Below, in pieces: positions 1 to 11,078 of a stretch of 64,000 nt of DNA. The notes beneath the pieces are model-generated. The model was given only the letters and a program-made list of their open reading frames with translations, was not told the DNA's origin and did not search any database. A program made the translations under genes and the position numbers. The stretch's first letter is position 1; each line of letters begins with the position of its first letter. Source of the stretch: Celoporthe dispersa (taxonomy: Eukaryota; Ascomycota; Sordariomycetes; Diaporthales; Cryphonectriaceae); contig WAID01000004.1 in assembly GCA_016584495.1 (NCBI GenBank), positions 62,001-126,000 of the forward strand, given 5' to 3'.

Positions 1-672
1 AAGAGCCCCTCGACGAGAGGCACTCAGAACACTTCGCTCCTGCCTCTGAATAACTCTGCGATGGTTCGGCTGCCACGGGTACATCCCAGGCAGGCAGGAA
101 GGCTAGACCACGCCTCGTCAGGCCTCTGTCAGACGATCTGGCATGCAATAACATGTTTTACGAAGGGTTCTCCCGGAGGGTGTCTGATTCATTATCAAAC
201 AGAATGACCACTGATTTGGAGGTCACCACAAAAGTTTTGGCATTAAAATATTGCAATGACTGGCCCGTCCCGTGTCCTTTTCATCCTTGGCTAGTCATCG
301 ACAATACTTATCATCATGTATTGCCTTTCTCTAGCAATGAGTACCTAAGGATGTGTCTTTCTGACCCCTCCCATAAGCGTCCTTTCCTCTCAAAAACATT
401 CGCATCCGCACAGCTCCTTCTTAGGAGCAGAAGACAGGGTAGTCACTTCCGTCTATACGCGGTGGCTCCCCCAGTGCATCGCTCCTGCCTCGTGCTGCCA
501 TGGCAGTCGCGATGGAGCGAAGAGAGTGGGAAAGCAGAATGGATGCGTCAACGGACAACAGATGGAGGAGATTTGTTTACTCTAGTCTCACAAAGAAGAA
601 TTGTTCACTCCAATCTCACAAGATACGCAATACCCAAAGTTTGGTGTTTTTTCCTTGTTTCTTGACAAAACA
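1..672. other. Left-edge stretch without a supported gene
   Basis: Several short open frames cross this stretch on both strands, but none shows a recognisable motif, an exon chain or a convincing ATG context. It probably contains the 5' flank of the gene starting at 673 and possibly the end of something outside the window. Confidence 0.4.
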
Positions 673-1484
673 ATGCCCGAAGTTTCTGCTGCCCGATTCA
701 ACCAGCTGGTCGAGAAGGGCCGCCAGCTTTACGAAAACCTTCTCGAGAGTATCCAGGCGAAAGGGCACACCTATGTGCCACCACCAGAACTGGCTCCTCG
801 GTACAATACCCGACTCCACCCACCTGATCAGCTAGCACTGTCGTCCAATGTGATCAACCACCTTCATAACCAGGGGCAGCCTGACGATGGATATGTTTGG
901 GTTGATGTGACGAGCCCGATGGTTGATTCAAACGAAAATATCTACTCCAACTTGATTCATAAAGATGGTCGGGCCATCTTGTGTACGATCAATTTTGCGA
1001 ACAAGGACCCGTTTTTGGCACACCCGACCGGATGTATTGGTCTGACCTTATGGCAGTATCAGTCTCTCGGGTTACGAATCTCTGGGGAGGTGACCCGACG
1101 AAGCTTGAGGCAGTCTGGCGGGTATGTATCATAAACAACGAGACGTTGAGCGTGATGCGTGAAGTCGACAAGCGCCAAAGATCACACGGGCAGAGCGCTG
1201 CAAAAGAAGCTCTCGCTGGGACGGACAACTTTTTCGCCCTGCTCGCTACTGACAACGGAAAGGGGGTTGCGCGCATGTTGGCTACTTACCCGCAGATGTT
1301 TGGACGGAAAGCAATCTCCCGGGTGAGGATTCTCGAAAACAACTTGCTTTGCTGGCTCTTGGAGGAGGTGCCGGTCCCTGAGCCGAGTGCGGCGGCACCC
1401 GAAGATCCGTCGACGACCCCGTCCAGAAAGGAGAGGCGGAAGCAGAGGAAGAAGGCCCGGGACTCCACGAGTTCAACCGTCTGA
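673..1484 (+). CDS. Hypothetical protein, frame broken by one base
   Basis: I do not recognise the family. The ATG at 673 opens a frame beginning MPEVSAARFNQLVEKG. Around 1010-1020, in a run of five T, the likely coding frame switches to one ending at 1484. The two halves read naturally into each other (NKDPF, then GTPDRMYWSD). The span 673-1484 is 812 nt, one short of a multiple of three, and there is no room for an intron at the switch. A protein of about 270 residues would result. The first half has polar helices, the middle has aromatic and tryptophan-rich patches, and the C-terminus is a lysine/arginine-rich tail after a Pro/Ala/Ser-rich linker. No signal peptide or membrane span is visible. 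The break fits a homopolymer error better than decay, because both frames stay open over long stretches. Confidence 0.5.
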
Positions 1485-1818
1485 CCTGACCATTTAAGAG
1501 CTTGCGTACGGACCCCGGATGTCCGTAAATCTCGACCTGCCATCCCGTGATACAGGCAAACCACTGTCTGATATCGAACGAGCCGCACCGAGACGAGATT
1601 TCATCGTCCACCTTGATCGGCAACAGGTCCAGAGGACTACTTGTGCCGTGTTGCAGCTCCTAGCCGCTTTCTCAAGCGCCCTGTGGCCCCGTGCGCCATA
1701 TAGTACCGAAGCCTTGTGGTACCATGCCTTCTATCCGGGCAGAGTCAAGAAGCCGATTAGCAAAGCGGGCATTGATATCCTCGGTGGGGGTGTGGAGGAT
1801 ATGGGTTGGAGGGCGTGG

Positions 1819-2001
1819 GGGACATAAGCTGAAGGCCACACCAAACCGCCCTACTTTGGGTCGGGGCTGGAACTCCTCCAAAGGCCGGACACTTTGTTAC
1901 TTCTGGGGGCTCATTTCTTCTGAGGGATCTTTTGACCTTGACAGAACTGGGACATAAACTGAAGGCCATACCAAACTGTCCTACTTTGGGCAGGGCTGGA
2001 T
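1819..2001. repeat. Pair of ~53-bp direct repeats, 130 bp apart
   Basis: Copy one lies at 1819-1871 and copy two at 1949-2001. They share GACATAA, GAAGGCCA, CTACTTTGGG and GGGCTGGA in the same order. Within the first 42 aligned bases the four differences are all transitions (one G to A, three C to T, reading copy one to copy two), followed by a small indel. The rest of the 1485-2391 gap holds no supported gene. The repeat could be a remnant of a dispersed element or a local duplication. Confidence 0.75.
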
Positions 2002-2391
2002 ATCCCGGAGACGTCTTGGTTTCATACAAAGTGCGGCGGGGCCTTCTACTTTGTGGAGGCACCGGGTGGATGGTGGGCGCACTTTTCATCTTGTTTTGAC
2101 TATACCCTCAGGTGAGTAGCACGTCTTTCCCCTTTACCTTGAAGCAGATTTGTACCTAATTGCTCGCCAACTGACGAATGCTATGAAACAAACAACTCTC
2201 AATGTTGTGGCCCAGCTCTCTTCTCTTGTCATCTCGCAAAGTGCCAACAGCTCGATCTGAATTGATCTGCGTTATCACGAATCCGCGACGCCCTCTGGGA
2301 CTGTTGGGCTGGATGGAATGGCTGATGCTCAAATTTTCACCATGCCGCCATCGCGGCCTTGGGTCTCCAACGTTGCCGAGCCTCTAACTGC

Positions 2392-3515
2392 TTAAAAACA
2401 TATCACGCCGGGCTGCCTCCTTCGATACAACTCTGCGAGGCGGGTGTAAAGCTCGTCAAATTCAACGCCTCCTCCGGACCACGTTGGAAACTTCTCCGTG
2501 TCAACCCAGCCCGAGCTCGGTCCTTCCAGTGGCTGCCAGTCCTCTTTCCACCCAAGGTCTTTAGCCATACAGGAAAGCTTCTCGCCCCCTTTTCGGAGGT
2601 AGCCACTGTCCAGGTTCCTCGTAGACTCAACAGGGTCCGGTCGAAGGCCGAAGGCCGCGACTTCGCGCTGTTCCAAGTTTAATAGGAAATCAACTCCCGC
2701 CTCCAGGGTGGTCTCTATGGCTGATATTTTCCCTTCAGTGTCCCGCAAAATGCCCTTCCCTAGGTCTTCAGGAACCGAATCCAAAGTGACGGGTGCGCTG
2801 AGACCGTCCTCGACACCTGTGCGGACGATAAGAATAGGAAGGCGCTCGATTTGTGTGAATTCGCGGTCGTAGTGCTCGGGGCGGATGACTACGGCGACAG
2901 CCCGAAAGAGCGGCTGGAGTATAAAGAAGTCTTGATCGTGGATTGTCTCTGCATCGGTTCTTGTCCAGTTGGTTTGCCAGATACAAAATAGATCCTCCTG
3001 CTGCTCAGAGACAAGACCCTTAAGAGCCTTCAGGGAGTTCTGGGTCCGGTCGACTCTAGCGCATATACTCGCATTCAGTGCCTTGACCAAGTCGACCATT
3101 GGTTGCGAGCAAGTCTCATCCGGGACAGGAAACGGCTTCGTGTAGAAGACCTTGGCGAGAAACTGCCCGTACTCGATATGGCTTCGATAGGGGCGAAACC
3201 ATCTTTGTAGAGGTAATTGTGAATCTCGACCAGCATGGAATCCGAAGCCCAGCGGTCTTTATGAAGGATATAGAAAGGCGCGGCTCGGTTGCAGCAGTCG
3301 TTTGCTTGAGTCACATTCATCTCGGACTCGTGGTCGAGATCTGTCAGGACGCACCGTTGAGCCATCATCCAATTGTACTCTGCCGACTGTCTGTAGATCC
3401 TCTCGCGGTGGCGACCCTCCTGCAAGCCTCGAAGGTGGTGTAGAATCTCATCGCGCGAGAGCGGCAGTTTTTCGGCGGGGGCGCCATGGACCAAGTTGCG
3501 CCTCGGCGGTCCCAT
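2392..3515 (-). CDS. Hypothetical protein, frame broken by one base
   Basis: The family is not recognised. On the minus strand the first in-frame ATG is at 3515 (MGPPRRNLVHGAPAEK). The N-terminal frame runs through a stretch with YNWMMAQRCVLTDLDHE and LVEIHNYLYKDGFAP. The coding signal then moves to another frame (YRSHIEYGQFLAKVFYTKPF), which continues to the stop at 2392. The switch lies near 3190 in a run of four G on the plus strand. The span is 1124 nt, one base short of whole codons, as in the gene at 673. A product of about 374 residues is implied, acidic and without signal peptide or membrane helix. The middle contains alternating aromatic and hydrophobic segments that look like a globular domain. 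It is transcribed away from the MFS gene at 4434. Confidence 0.5.
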
Positions 3516-4433
3516 GGTGGTGGATTCTGCCTGATAGGGCTGGCAGTAGGAGAAGGTGTGACTCGAGGGGGGATCTGCGTCAGTCGCGGGCGAGGCAGAG
3601 CGGCCGAGTTGTGTTCGCCAAAGGAGGACCTTGGGAAATATTCTGAAGGTGGGGTTGTCGCTGTTGATGGAAATACTTGTAGGTACGTGCAAAAGAGCGT
3701 TGTTTCCCTTGTCATTATGTTAGAATTGCGTGGTTACCCCTTAAGTTCTGCTCTCTTACCTCGGCCGTCTTGTGTGGCGGGTGGTGCTGGTCAGGTGGGC
3801 TTCAGGATATCATCAATCTGCTGCGTTTGGGAGGAGAAAAGACAGGACCTCCGTGCTGATCGGCAGCTCGAGAGCAGTCCTTTATATTCCCCGCTCGGGG
3901 GCCTGGACGTATGAGTCACAGAGCAACAAAGGATTCGCGCAGAGACGGCGTGCAAGTAGCTTGTGAAAAACGCTTCCAGACCGCGACCAATGACCAGTGC
4001 ATTCGACTTTAGCAGCTGATATCACGGCGGTAATTACGGAGTAGTCGATGCAAAAGCAGCCAGTTGGTTTTGCCATAACTCATAAGGCATAAGTGGGCGG
4101 CAGGAAAGGGGATAGCGTGATGGGCCTTTCTGCGCCTCCGCTGCAGGGGTTGGGATTGTGTCACGCTCCTCTTTGCGGGGAAAAGAAAAAAAGGATAAGG
4201 AAATCCGGGGTAATCTGTTGGGGTGGTTGATGGATGTAATCTGTAAGCAAATAAGTCGGTGAGGCAAAGCATAGCGACAACGACGACGACGACGACATAA
4301 TCTGCAGTCTCCTTTCGAGAACCTTGGAGCTTGCTTGGTGGTTTGTTTTCCTCCTCCAAAGATTTTTTTCTCTGGCTTTTCCCTTCCTTCTCAGAGCCTC
4401 TCTTCTTGTATATCCGTCGTCACTGCAGCCAGC
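3516..4433. other. Divergent intergenic region with a CGA microsatellite
   Basis: This region separates the minus-strand gene ending its 5' side at 3515 from the MFS gene at 4434, so it should hold both promoters. A short imperfect run of CGA/CAA triplets sits at about 4275-4296. Pyrimidine-rich sequence precedes the MFS start codon, as is usual for fungal 5' leaders. I see no further gene. Confidence 0.4.
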
Positions 4434-6359
4434 ATGAAGTCGTCCCTCGACTTCCATGAGGCCAAACCCTCGGCCGGCGAGGTCGAGGAGGCACAAGCAG
4501 AACATGAGTACCGGACACGCATGACCAGGCGCATCCTCTTGAAGACCGACACGCGCATCCTGCCTATCCTCGCATTGTTGTTCCTGTGCTCCTTTCTGGA
4601 CAGGACAAACGTCGGCAACGCAAAGATCATCGGCCTGGTTGAGGACCTGGACATGAGCAACCTGCAGTACAACCAAGGCCTGGCTGTATTCTACGCGACA
4701 TACGTAGCCAGGTAAGCTCGCAGAGGAAAAAAAACCAAAAAAAAAACAAGACATTCCACGCCACCACCTACACCCTCAAATGTACACACGTGACGTGTGC
4801 ACAGCTATACTAACATTTTTTCCCCCTCTCCCATTCAGTGAGCTCCCCTCGAACCTCATCCTCAAACGCCTCACCCCACGGCTATGGCTCGCCTTCCTCG
4901 CCTGCGCCTGGGGGATCGTCACCATGTGTCTCGGTTTCGTCCGCAGCTACGGCAGCTTCGTCGCTGTCCGCGCCGTCCTGGGCATCACCGAGGGCGGTCT
5001 GCTGCCCGGCATGGTCCTGTACCTCTCGGGCCTGTACACGAGAGGCGAGATGGCCCTGCGGATCGGCATCTTCTACACCGCCGCCTCGCTGTCTGGCGCC
5101 TTTGGGGGCCTTCTCGCGCGCGGGCTGTCGGCTATTGGCCCGCGGGGTGGCCTCGAGGGCTGGCGGTGGATTTTCATCATCGAGGGCTTGCTCACCGTGG
5201 TCTGTGGACTAATTGCGCTGGTGTTTCTGTCGAGTAACCTTGCCACGGCGTCGTTTCTCACGGCGGAGGAGCAGGAGTTTGCCGTGAGGAGGTTGTCGGG
5301 GGACTTGTCATCGCCGGATGAGAGACTACAGTGAGTCTTTTTCTATACCCCTCTTCTCTTTCTTCTCCTTAGAAGGACGGCACGCGATGGGCAGATGCTG
5401 AGTACAACATTATCAGCACGGAAAGTGAGAGACAGGAAAGCTTCCGATGGTCAGAAGTGAGAAGGGGCGTCTTCAACATCCAGGTGTGGCTCACTGCAAC
5501 CGCGTACTTTGCTATACTCGCAGGCCTATACTCTTTTGGCCTCTTTGTAAGTCCCTCCTGGAAGCACGAATGATGACATTGTGCCCTGAAGACCCTAACA
5601 GATATTCCAGCTTCCGACGATCATTAACGGGCTGGGCATCACGTCCAACTCCAACGAGACCCAACTCTGGAGCGTCATACCGTATGCCGTCGCTACTCCA
5701 GTCACCGGTACGTTCGATGTGATCCACCTTTCCTTGGATGGGATCTCATGGAAATCAATAAGAAGAAGCCATGGAGCTAACATACCATACCTCCTGCTGC
5801 TGCCGCTGCCGCAAAGTTCTCGTTGCGTTCATCTCGGATCGCATGAAGCTCAGAGGCACCATCATGCTCTTCACCCTTCCCATCGCCATCGTTGGCTATG
5901 CAGCCATTGCCAACATCACATCGCCAAAGGCAAAGTTCGCCATGACGTGTCTGATGGCTATCGGCATGTACTCGAGCGTGCCGTGCGTTCTCGTCTGGAA
6001 CTCTAACAACTCGGCCGGCCACTATAAGCGCGCCACCACCTCGGCCTTGCAGCTGGCGGTGGCCAACGCCGGCGGGTTTGTAGCGAGTGAGTCTTGTCCG
6101 TCATGGTGTCGTTTGTGTTTCCCCCCCCGCCTTTTCTGATATGTGTGCTACTTCAGCATTTGTCTATCCCAGCGACGAGGGCCCGCTCTACCACAAGGGC
6201 CATACCATCATCCTCGGCCTGCTGTGCTACTCTTGGGTTGCAGTGCTTGCGAATGTGCTTTACTGTAACAAGATCAACAAGGACAAGCGAGACGGACGAT
6301 ACTCTCACTTTGAGGGGTCCGGAGATGATCGAGATCCCACGTTTGTAATGATATTGTAA
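4434..6359 (+). CDS. MFS transporter, Dal5/allantoate-permease (ACS) type
   Basis: This is a plasma-membrane carrier of the anion:cation symporter group, which includes Dal5 (allantoate) and pantothenate, nicotinate and vitamin carriers. Six exons join cleanly, with introns at 4712-4838, 5331-5416, 5547-5610, 5708-5816 and 6087-6156. The coding length is 1470 nt, giving 489 residues, a normal size. Visible features are a cytosolic N-terminus, the first membrane span with LLFLCSFLDRTNVGNAKI, the loop YVASELPSNLILKRL typical of the group, and GFVRSYGSFVAVRAVLGITE. A later loop has VAFISDRMKLRGTIM, and the last spans follow TFVYPSDEGPLYHKGH. The second intron's 3' splice site at 5416 was chosen because it alone keeps the frame. 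Substrate cannot be inferred; organic anions or vitamins are the usual range. No neighbour suggests a pathway. Confidence 0.9.
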
Positions 6360-8067
6360 AGGTGCTAGCCAAGAAGGACGCCTCTCTCTCTCTCTCTCTC
6401 TCGCTCTCTCTCATAGAGGTTACTATGCATAAGGCATGGATAATTCGGGCGGGTGTCCCGGTTTTGGGAGCTGGACAAGTCTCACATGAACGACGTGCTT
6501 GTGGTGCTTAGGCTTGGCTCCCAGTCCTCCTCGGCCCTCGAAGAGGCGCAACTTGCTGCGGAGCGTTAGCCAAGTCTGGCGAGGTCGGATACAGCGGATG
6601 TTGAGCTCCGTGGGAAAGTGGTTAGGTGTGAGGGGGAGAGCAGTTAGCCACATGGGCTATTATTTGCTTACTATACATATTTTCTAGGCTGTTGTTAGTC
6701 CCAGCATCACATCCAAGGCCACAGACTCTAGAGCAGGATCTGTGCGGGTCGAACCCTGAGGGCAAAACACCATTAAGGTTATAAAAAGAGCTTAGTGCCC
6801 AAGGTGCAACCCCAGCAGCGGGGCGAAGCTCTCAAGGAAGAAGGTGTCCAGCGTCGTGCGATGTGATCTGCAGGCCCGCATGCCCTGGATAGGGCCCCGT
6901 CCAAGCAGGCGGTAGATGTGAGGTGTGTGGCTTGGAGGATTGGATCACAAGCTACCAACCATGTAGCTTGTCCATGACCGCGAATTGCCTAGAACAGACC
7001 AGGCGAGGGTGCTGACGAGGCCATCGTGAGAAGAGGGAAACACTATCGCATTGGTGGACCGGAAACACAGAGCTGCGGACCCCTTGCCTATATGTGCCTC
7101 CTACATTCCTCTTCGGTCAGCGACGGACCAATTTAGACCCCTGCGCGAATCCCCTCATCGGAACGTTGGTGGGGGAGAGAGGAAACCCTTCACGTCACCT
7201 TGCTGTGCTGACCGTCACATCTGACCACGGCCGCCATGCTTCTTCTTGTTCTTTGTTTTATTTTTCTTTTCTTTCTTCTTCTTTCCCCCCACGCAGAGAG
7301 GGAGGAGCAAGGCAGCATTACGTACGCACGTGCAGCACGGCGAGTTTTTGAGCGCCACCCTCATGACACCTCGTTTCTTGTGGTCTTTCCTCCACAAGTG
7401 CTGAAAAGGATTACTACCTTCCACATGAGGCTCGAACCATCTCCAACTCCTCACCTGCCTGCACTTTCTGCCGCAATTGCCGTGCCCTTGACACGACCCA
7501 CAGCGGCAATTGAGAAGTATAATCCCCTCATCATCACTAGTACGTGCAGTATCACGACGAAACTCCTCCATTGTACCCATCCTGCCGGGAAAGGGGCATG
7601 GGTGGGCTGGTGCATAATCCGTGGTTACAGCGTGTCTTGCCACGCTTCTCCTCCTCCTGGATACTACCTCGCCGTTCCACCGGAAGGCTCGCTTATTCGT
7701 GGCTGTCGCATGCATCGATATCACGGGTAAGAGTCCAATACTATGCTTAGTAGGTCCCACGCTACGGCTGAGGCACATCGACTCGGCGGGAAAGGCGAAG
7801 GATGAACCTAGGCATACGTGAGGCCTTCGTGGAGGCATGGGACACCTCTGTGCCCGCGGACACCGTGAGGACATCGTGCTCAGCAGTGACGGTTGTCTAT
7901 ATGTTCGTCTATAAAAGAGACGAGGATCCTCATGGACGAGACACGTTCAAGAAGGGCGATCTTGCCTTGGACAGAATCACCTCAAGTATCAACTGAAGCA
8001 AAATATATATAAAAAGAACAAATACCTCCTAGACATCTCCACCACCACCACCACCACCAACGCAACC
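6360..8067. other. Gene-free stretch with a CT microsatellite
   Basis: A CT dinucleotide run interrupted by one G lies at 6381-6412, just after the MFS stop codon. Open frames on both strands around 7215-7874 have skewed, low-complexity composition and no intron signals, so I do not call them. The last 100 bases before 8068 are CCA-rich and look like the 5' leader of the HsbA-like gene. Confidence 0.45.
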
Positions 8068-8836
8068 ATGCAGCTGTCCCAGATCGCCGTCTTTGGCCTC
8101 TTCGGCCTCGCCGCCGCCAGGCCCCGCGCCCACCACAAGCGCACGGCGGCCGAGATCGAGACCGACATCGCGACCATCTCCTCAGAGCTGACCACCTTCG
8201 ACACCGACATCAACAATTTCACCGGGACCCTCCTCCAGGCCCTCGCCCTCCTGTCGGCCTACGACACCCTCGACTCTGCCGTCACCACCGCCACCTCCGA
8301 GATCACCTCTACCGGCGACCTGGACGAGTCGGACTCGGCTACCATCTATGCTGATGTCGACAGCCTCACCACCCAGATCACCACCACGCTCAGCGATGCT
8401 GTTGCCAAGGTGAGAACTCCTCATTGCTCTGATGAAGTGTCCCCTCCACTCCGCTTATCTGAGGACAATATGCTGATCCTGGGTGCTGTATTAGTACTCC
8501 GTTGTCGAGGAGGCTGGATATGCTTCCGACGTCTGCGACGCCCTCTCGAGCCTCTACGTAAGTTGACACAGCCTAGTCACCTCTATAAAGTCAAAGACCA
8601 GACAAGCTGACAGAGGTCACACTGGACAGACCGATTCCGACTCGTTCTTCGAAGCCCTGGAGGCCACGAGTAAGTGACCAACAAGCCACAGTGAACCAAT
8701 TGTTAATACACGGATCAAGACATCTACTGACCAATCATCCGCTACAGTCTACTCTGACTACACATCCGACGTTGAGACCCTGCAGTCCACTTCAGATGCT
8801 GCTTTCGAGACCACCGTCTCGACCTACGGCTGCTAA
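8068..8836 (+). CDS. HsbA-like secreted hydrophobic-surface-binding protein
   Basis: This is a small secreted protein of the HsbA / cell-wall galactomannoprotein family. Members bind hydrophobic surfaces and can recruit hydrolases such as cutinases. Four exons (introns 8410-8494, 8558-8629, 8670-8747) sum to 534 nt, or 177 residues, close to the family's usual size. Residues 1 to about 18 form a signal peptide (MQLSQIAVFGLFGLAAA), followed by a basic stretch with a KR pair that could be a Kex2-type processing site. The mature part is Ala/Thr/Ser/Asp-rich amphipathic helix with repeated short T/S-x-I/L-T segments, as in other HsbA proteins. A single Cys lies in SDVCDALSSLY and another is the last residue. 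Other secreted proteins are encoded at 10.4 and 18.2 kb. Confidence 0.8.
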
Positions 8837-9147
8837 AAGCACAATCGTGGAAAGGAGGACCTTTTTTTCTGTTTTATAATGAGATACCAGGGAGCAAACA
8901 CGAAGGACGATTGCACGCTTAGTTATTGTTGTCGGTGGTGATGATCAAGTATTCTTCCGAAGCTAGTGAGAAATTGTATATGTTTTCTTGATAGTAGTAT
9001 CACAAAAAATGAAAGTTCAATAACCCTCCACTTTTCTCACAATTCAGTGGCGGGCAGTGTACACATCCAGAACCTGATGAGTCGAAAGTATAGTCTGTTT
9101 CCTGAGCAAAATCTCATTTTCGAGGACAACGCGAGCAGCTCGATCTT

Positions 9148-9825
9148 CTACTCCCTCTTGACAGCCCGTACAGCCTCATCAAAGTCGGGAATCTCGTTGG
9201 CACTCTCTGCAGCTCCTCCCCAGATAACCTTGCCCAGCCCGTCCACAGCCCAACTCCCACTGGTCTGGAACCGAAACCCGCTCTCGGTAGGCCTATTTGA
9301 GATACTGTCATCCCTGGCCAGTTTGAAGACGTCATAGAGCGCCGTCGGGTTTAATACGTGCCAGAAAGAAGCAACGCCTAAGCCCCACGCGGCGTAAATG
9401 TCTCGCTTGTCGTCCACCACAACTTCCAGGTTGTCTGGGTTGGTACCGCCCACGTCGTGTAGCCACTTGTCGGTGTGCTCTCGGCTGGAGTGCGACACGG
9501 CGATGAACTGGATGTCTGAATGTCCCGAGGCTGTCTCCCGGAGGCGCAGGAATGTCTTCTCTGCGACTGTTGTATGGACGTGGTCAGCGTGTTGTCCGTG
9601 CAGAGAGCTGTGCTGACACGATCACAGCTCCTCTGAAGCTGCGGATCAGTGTGGCTTACATGGACAGCCGCAGTGCCTGAGGAAGGTAATGATGGTGGGC
9701 TTATCACCAGGCTGGGGGAGTGTCAGGTGACCTGTCGAGGGGGCAGGCTGCCCAACCTGTGGGGCAGGGGAGGTTTGGATCGCCGGCGGAGTGAGCCATG
9801 AGTATAATTCTTGTGTGGCAGACAT
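9148..9825 (-). CDS. Peroxiredoxin-like (AhpC/TSA-2 type) protein
   Basis: This is a thioredoxin-fold protein of the AhpC-TSA_2 kind, probably a cytosolic peroxidase or thiol oxidoreductase; the family is not well characterised in fungi. The minus-strand ATG at 9825 begins MSATQELYSWLTPPA. One intron (9567-9659) splits the codon after RHCGCP. The exons sum to 585 nt, giving 194 residues. The key motif is TFLRHCGCPFAEKTFLRLRE, the usual position of the redox cysteine at the start of the first core helix. It is followed by DIQFIAVSHSS, a beta strand and loop, then VVVDDKRDIYAAWGLG and the terminal WAVDGLGKVIWGGAAES. No signal peptide is seen. It converges on the HsbA-like gene, with only about 300 bp between their stop codons. 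Confidence 0.8.
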
Positions 9826-10421
9826 GGTAGTAGATGGCTTCCAATCAGCAGTGGGTAGAAATTGTAGAGAGATCGGGTAGGATTTTGGTCATCCCGATCG
9901 GTGACACGTCTGAAGGCTTTGTTGCACAGAAGTCATGACCAAAGACGTCATCATGATGAGATCGACTAGGCGTACGCTAAAGATCCAAGAGCCGCAGCAC
10001 GTCTTCAGCGTCTTCACAACTCGCCCATGTCTCAATTCGAACTTCACACATCAGGAAGATCCAGAACGGCCGGACAAAGACTTGATGGAAACCAGGACTC
10101 GTGTGCGCTAGCCATGTGATGCTGCTCTTCTCAAAGCCTCGCATTCGATATTGTCTCCTTGTTCCCCTCCCCAAAGCCATCACATCACACGGTTCCCGCC
10201 AAAGACTCGCCCATATCTAAGCAAAGCGCCCACCCTTCAAACGTTACATACTGGCAATCAGAACAGCAGATGGCATGGAAAATATCATCAAGCAAACGGA
10301 CTGCACGTAGTTTCCAGTCACCGAAGAAGAAGAAAAAAAAAAGGACAAAAACGAGACAGAACGTCTTGCCGTTGTCGGTTTCTTCCATCTTCTGAAGCGC
10401 GTCCTAAAGCTTCATGTTGTC
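9826..10421. other. Gap between two minus-strand genes
   Basis: This is the upstream region of the peroxiredoxin-like gene and the downstream region of the gene ending at 10422. It contains an A-rich purine run near 10325-10345 and no supported coding sequence. Confidence 0.4.
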
Positions 10422-11078
10422 TCAGAACAGACCAGTCGCCAGGAAGGCGTATCCAGCTACCTCCTCGTTAGAGCATGGCCCATAGTGCAGCCTGCTGTGA
10501 GCCGGTATCATGCCATCTGTGGTAGGCATGGCGATCGACACGGTCTCCGTGATTCCCGAATACTGTGTCCGATGCCCCATGCGGCTCACGTCTGTCGTGT
10601 CGGCGACAAAAATAAGGCCAAACTCCCCAGAGACAAAGGCGGCAGTCGTGTCGTCTGTGGGCAGCGTGATGTAGGCAAGGCCAGAGACAAACCAGACCCA
10701 CCTGCTCTCAGATCATATGGTCAGTCGCGTGTTTCGTCTTTTAAACCCGTCGCTCCCTCTGCTGATTAGATCCTCAGGGTGAGGGGGAAACATTAAATGT
10801 CTATCTCACTGGTTGTAAGGCGCGTGGTGCAGCCCGCCGTCCAAGCCTGACGGTACCACGACGTAGGTGAAGTTGGCAATATCGCCGAGGATGATCGATG
10901 CGCTGCCGGCGATGCCTGGTGTGGATGCGACGGAGAAGGGGGTGTCCATGGTCCAGCACTCGAGCGTGGAGGCCCCGTTCTGGGCTCCGACTGCTGTGAT
11001 GTTGAGGTTCATTGCGGCGACTGCATCTTGCAGGCCGGCAGAGGCGAGCAGGCCGGCGAGATACTTAGACACACGCAT
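10422..11078 (-). CDS. Small secreted protein of unknown function
   Basis: The family is not recognised. The minus-strand ATG at 11078 starts a signal peptide (MRVSKYLAGLLASAGLQDAVA, cleavage probably near residue 21). One intron (10702-10809, donor GTGAGA) joins a second exon ending in TGA at 10422; the total is 549 nt, or 182 residues. The mature protein has NLNITAVGAQNGASTLECW near its start, a pattern seen in several ascomycete secreted proteins of unknown role. It also has a potential N-glycosylation site (NFT) and beta-rich segments such as SASIILGDIANFTYVVVPS, LIFVADTTDVS and TETVSIAMPTTDGM. Only two cysteines are evident in the mature part, so it is not a classic cysteine-rich effector. 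An extracellular or cell-surface location is an inference from the leader. Confidence 0.75.

Noticed and set aside
6720..6790. Possible tRNA T-loop-like sequence (GGGTCGAACCC)
   Set aside because: No acceptor stem, anticodon arm or D-arm could be folded around it.
7215..7874. Minus-strand frame of about 219 codons with a lysine-rich tail
   Set aside because: The tail comes from a T-rich plus-strand tract. There are no introns, no motif and no supported start context.
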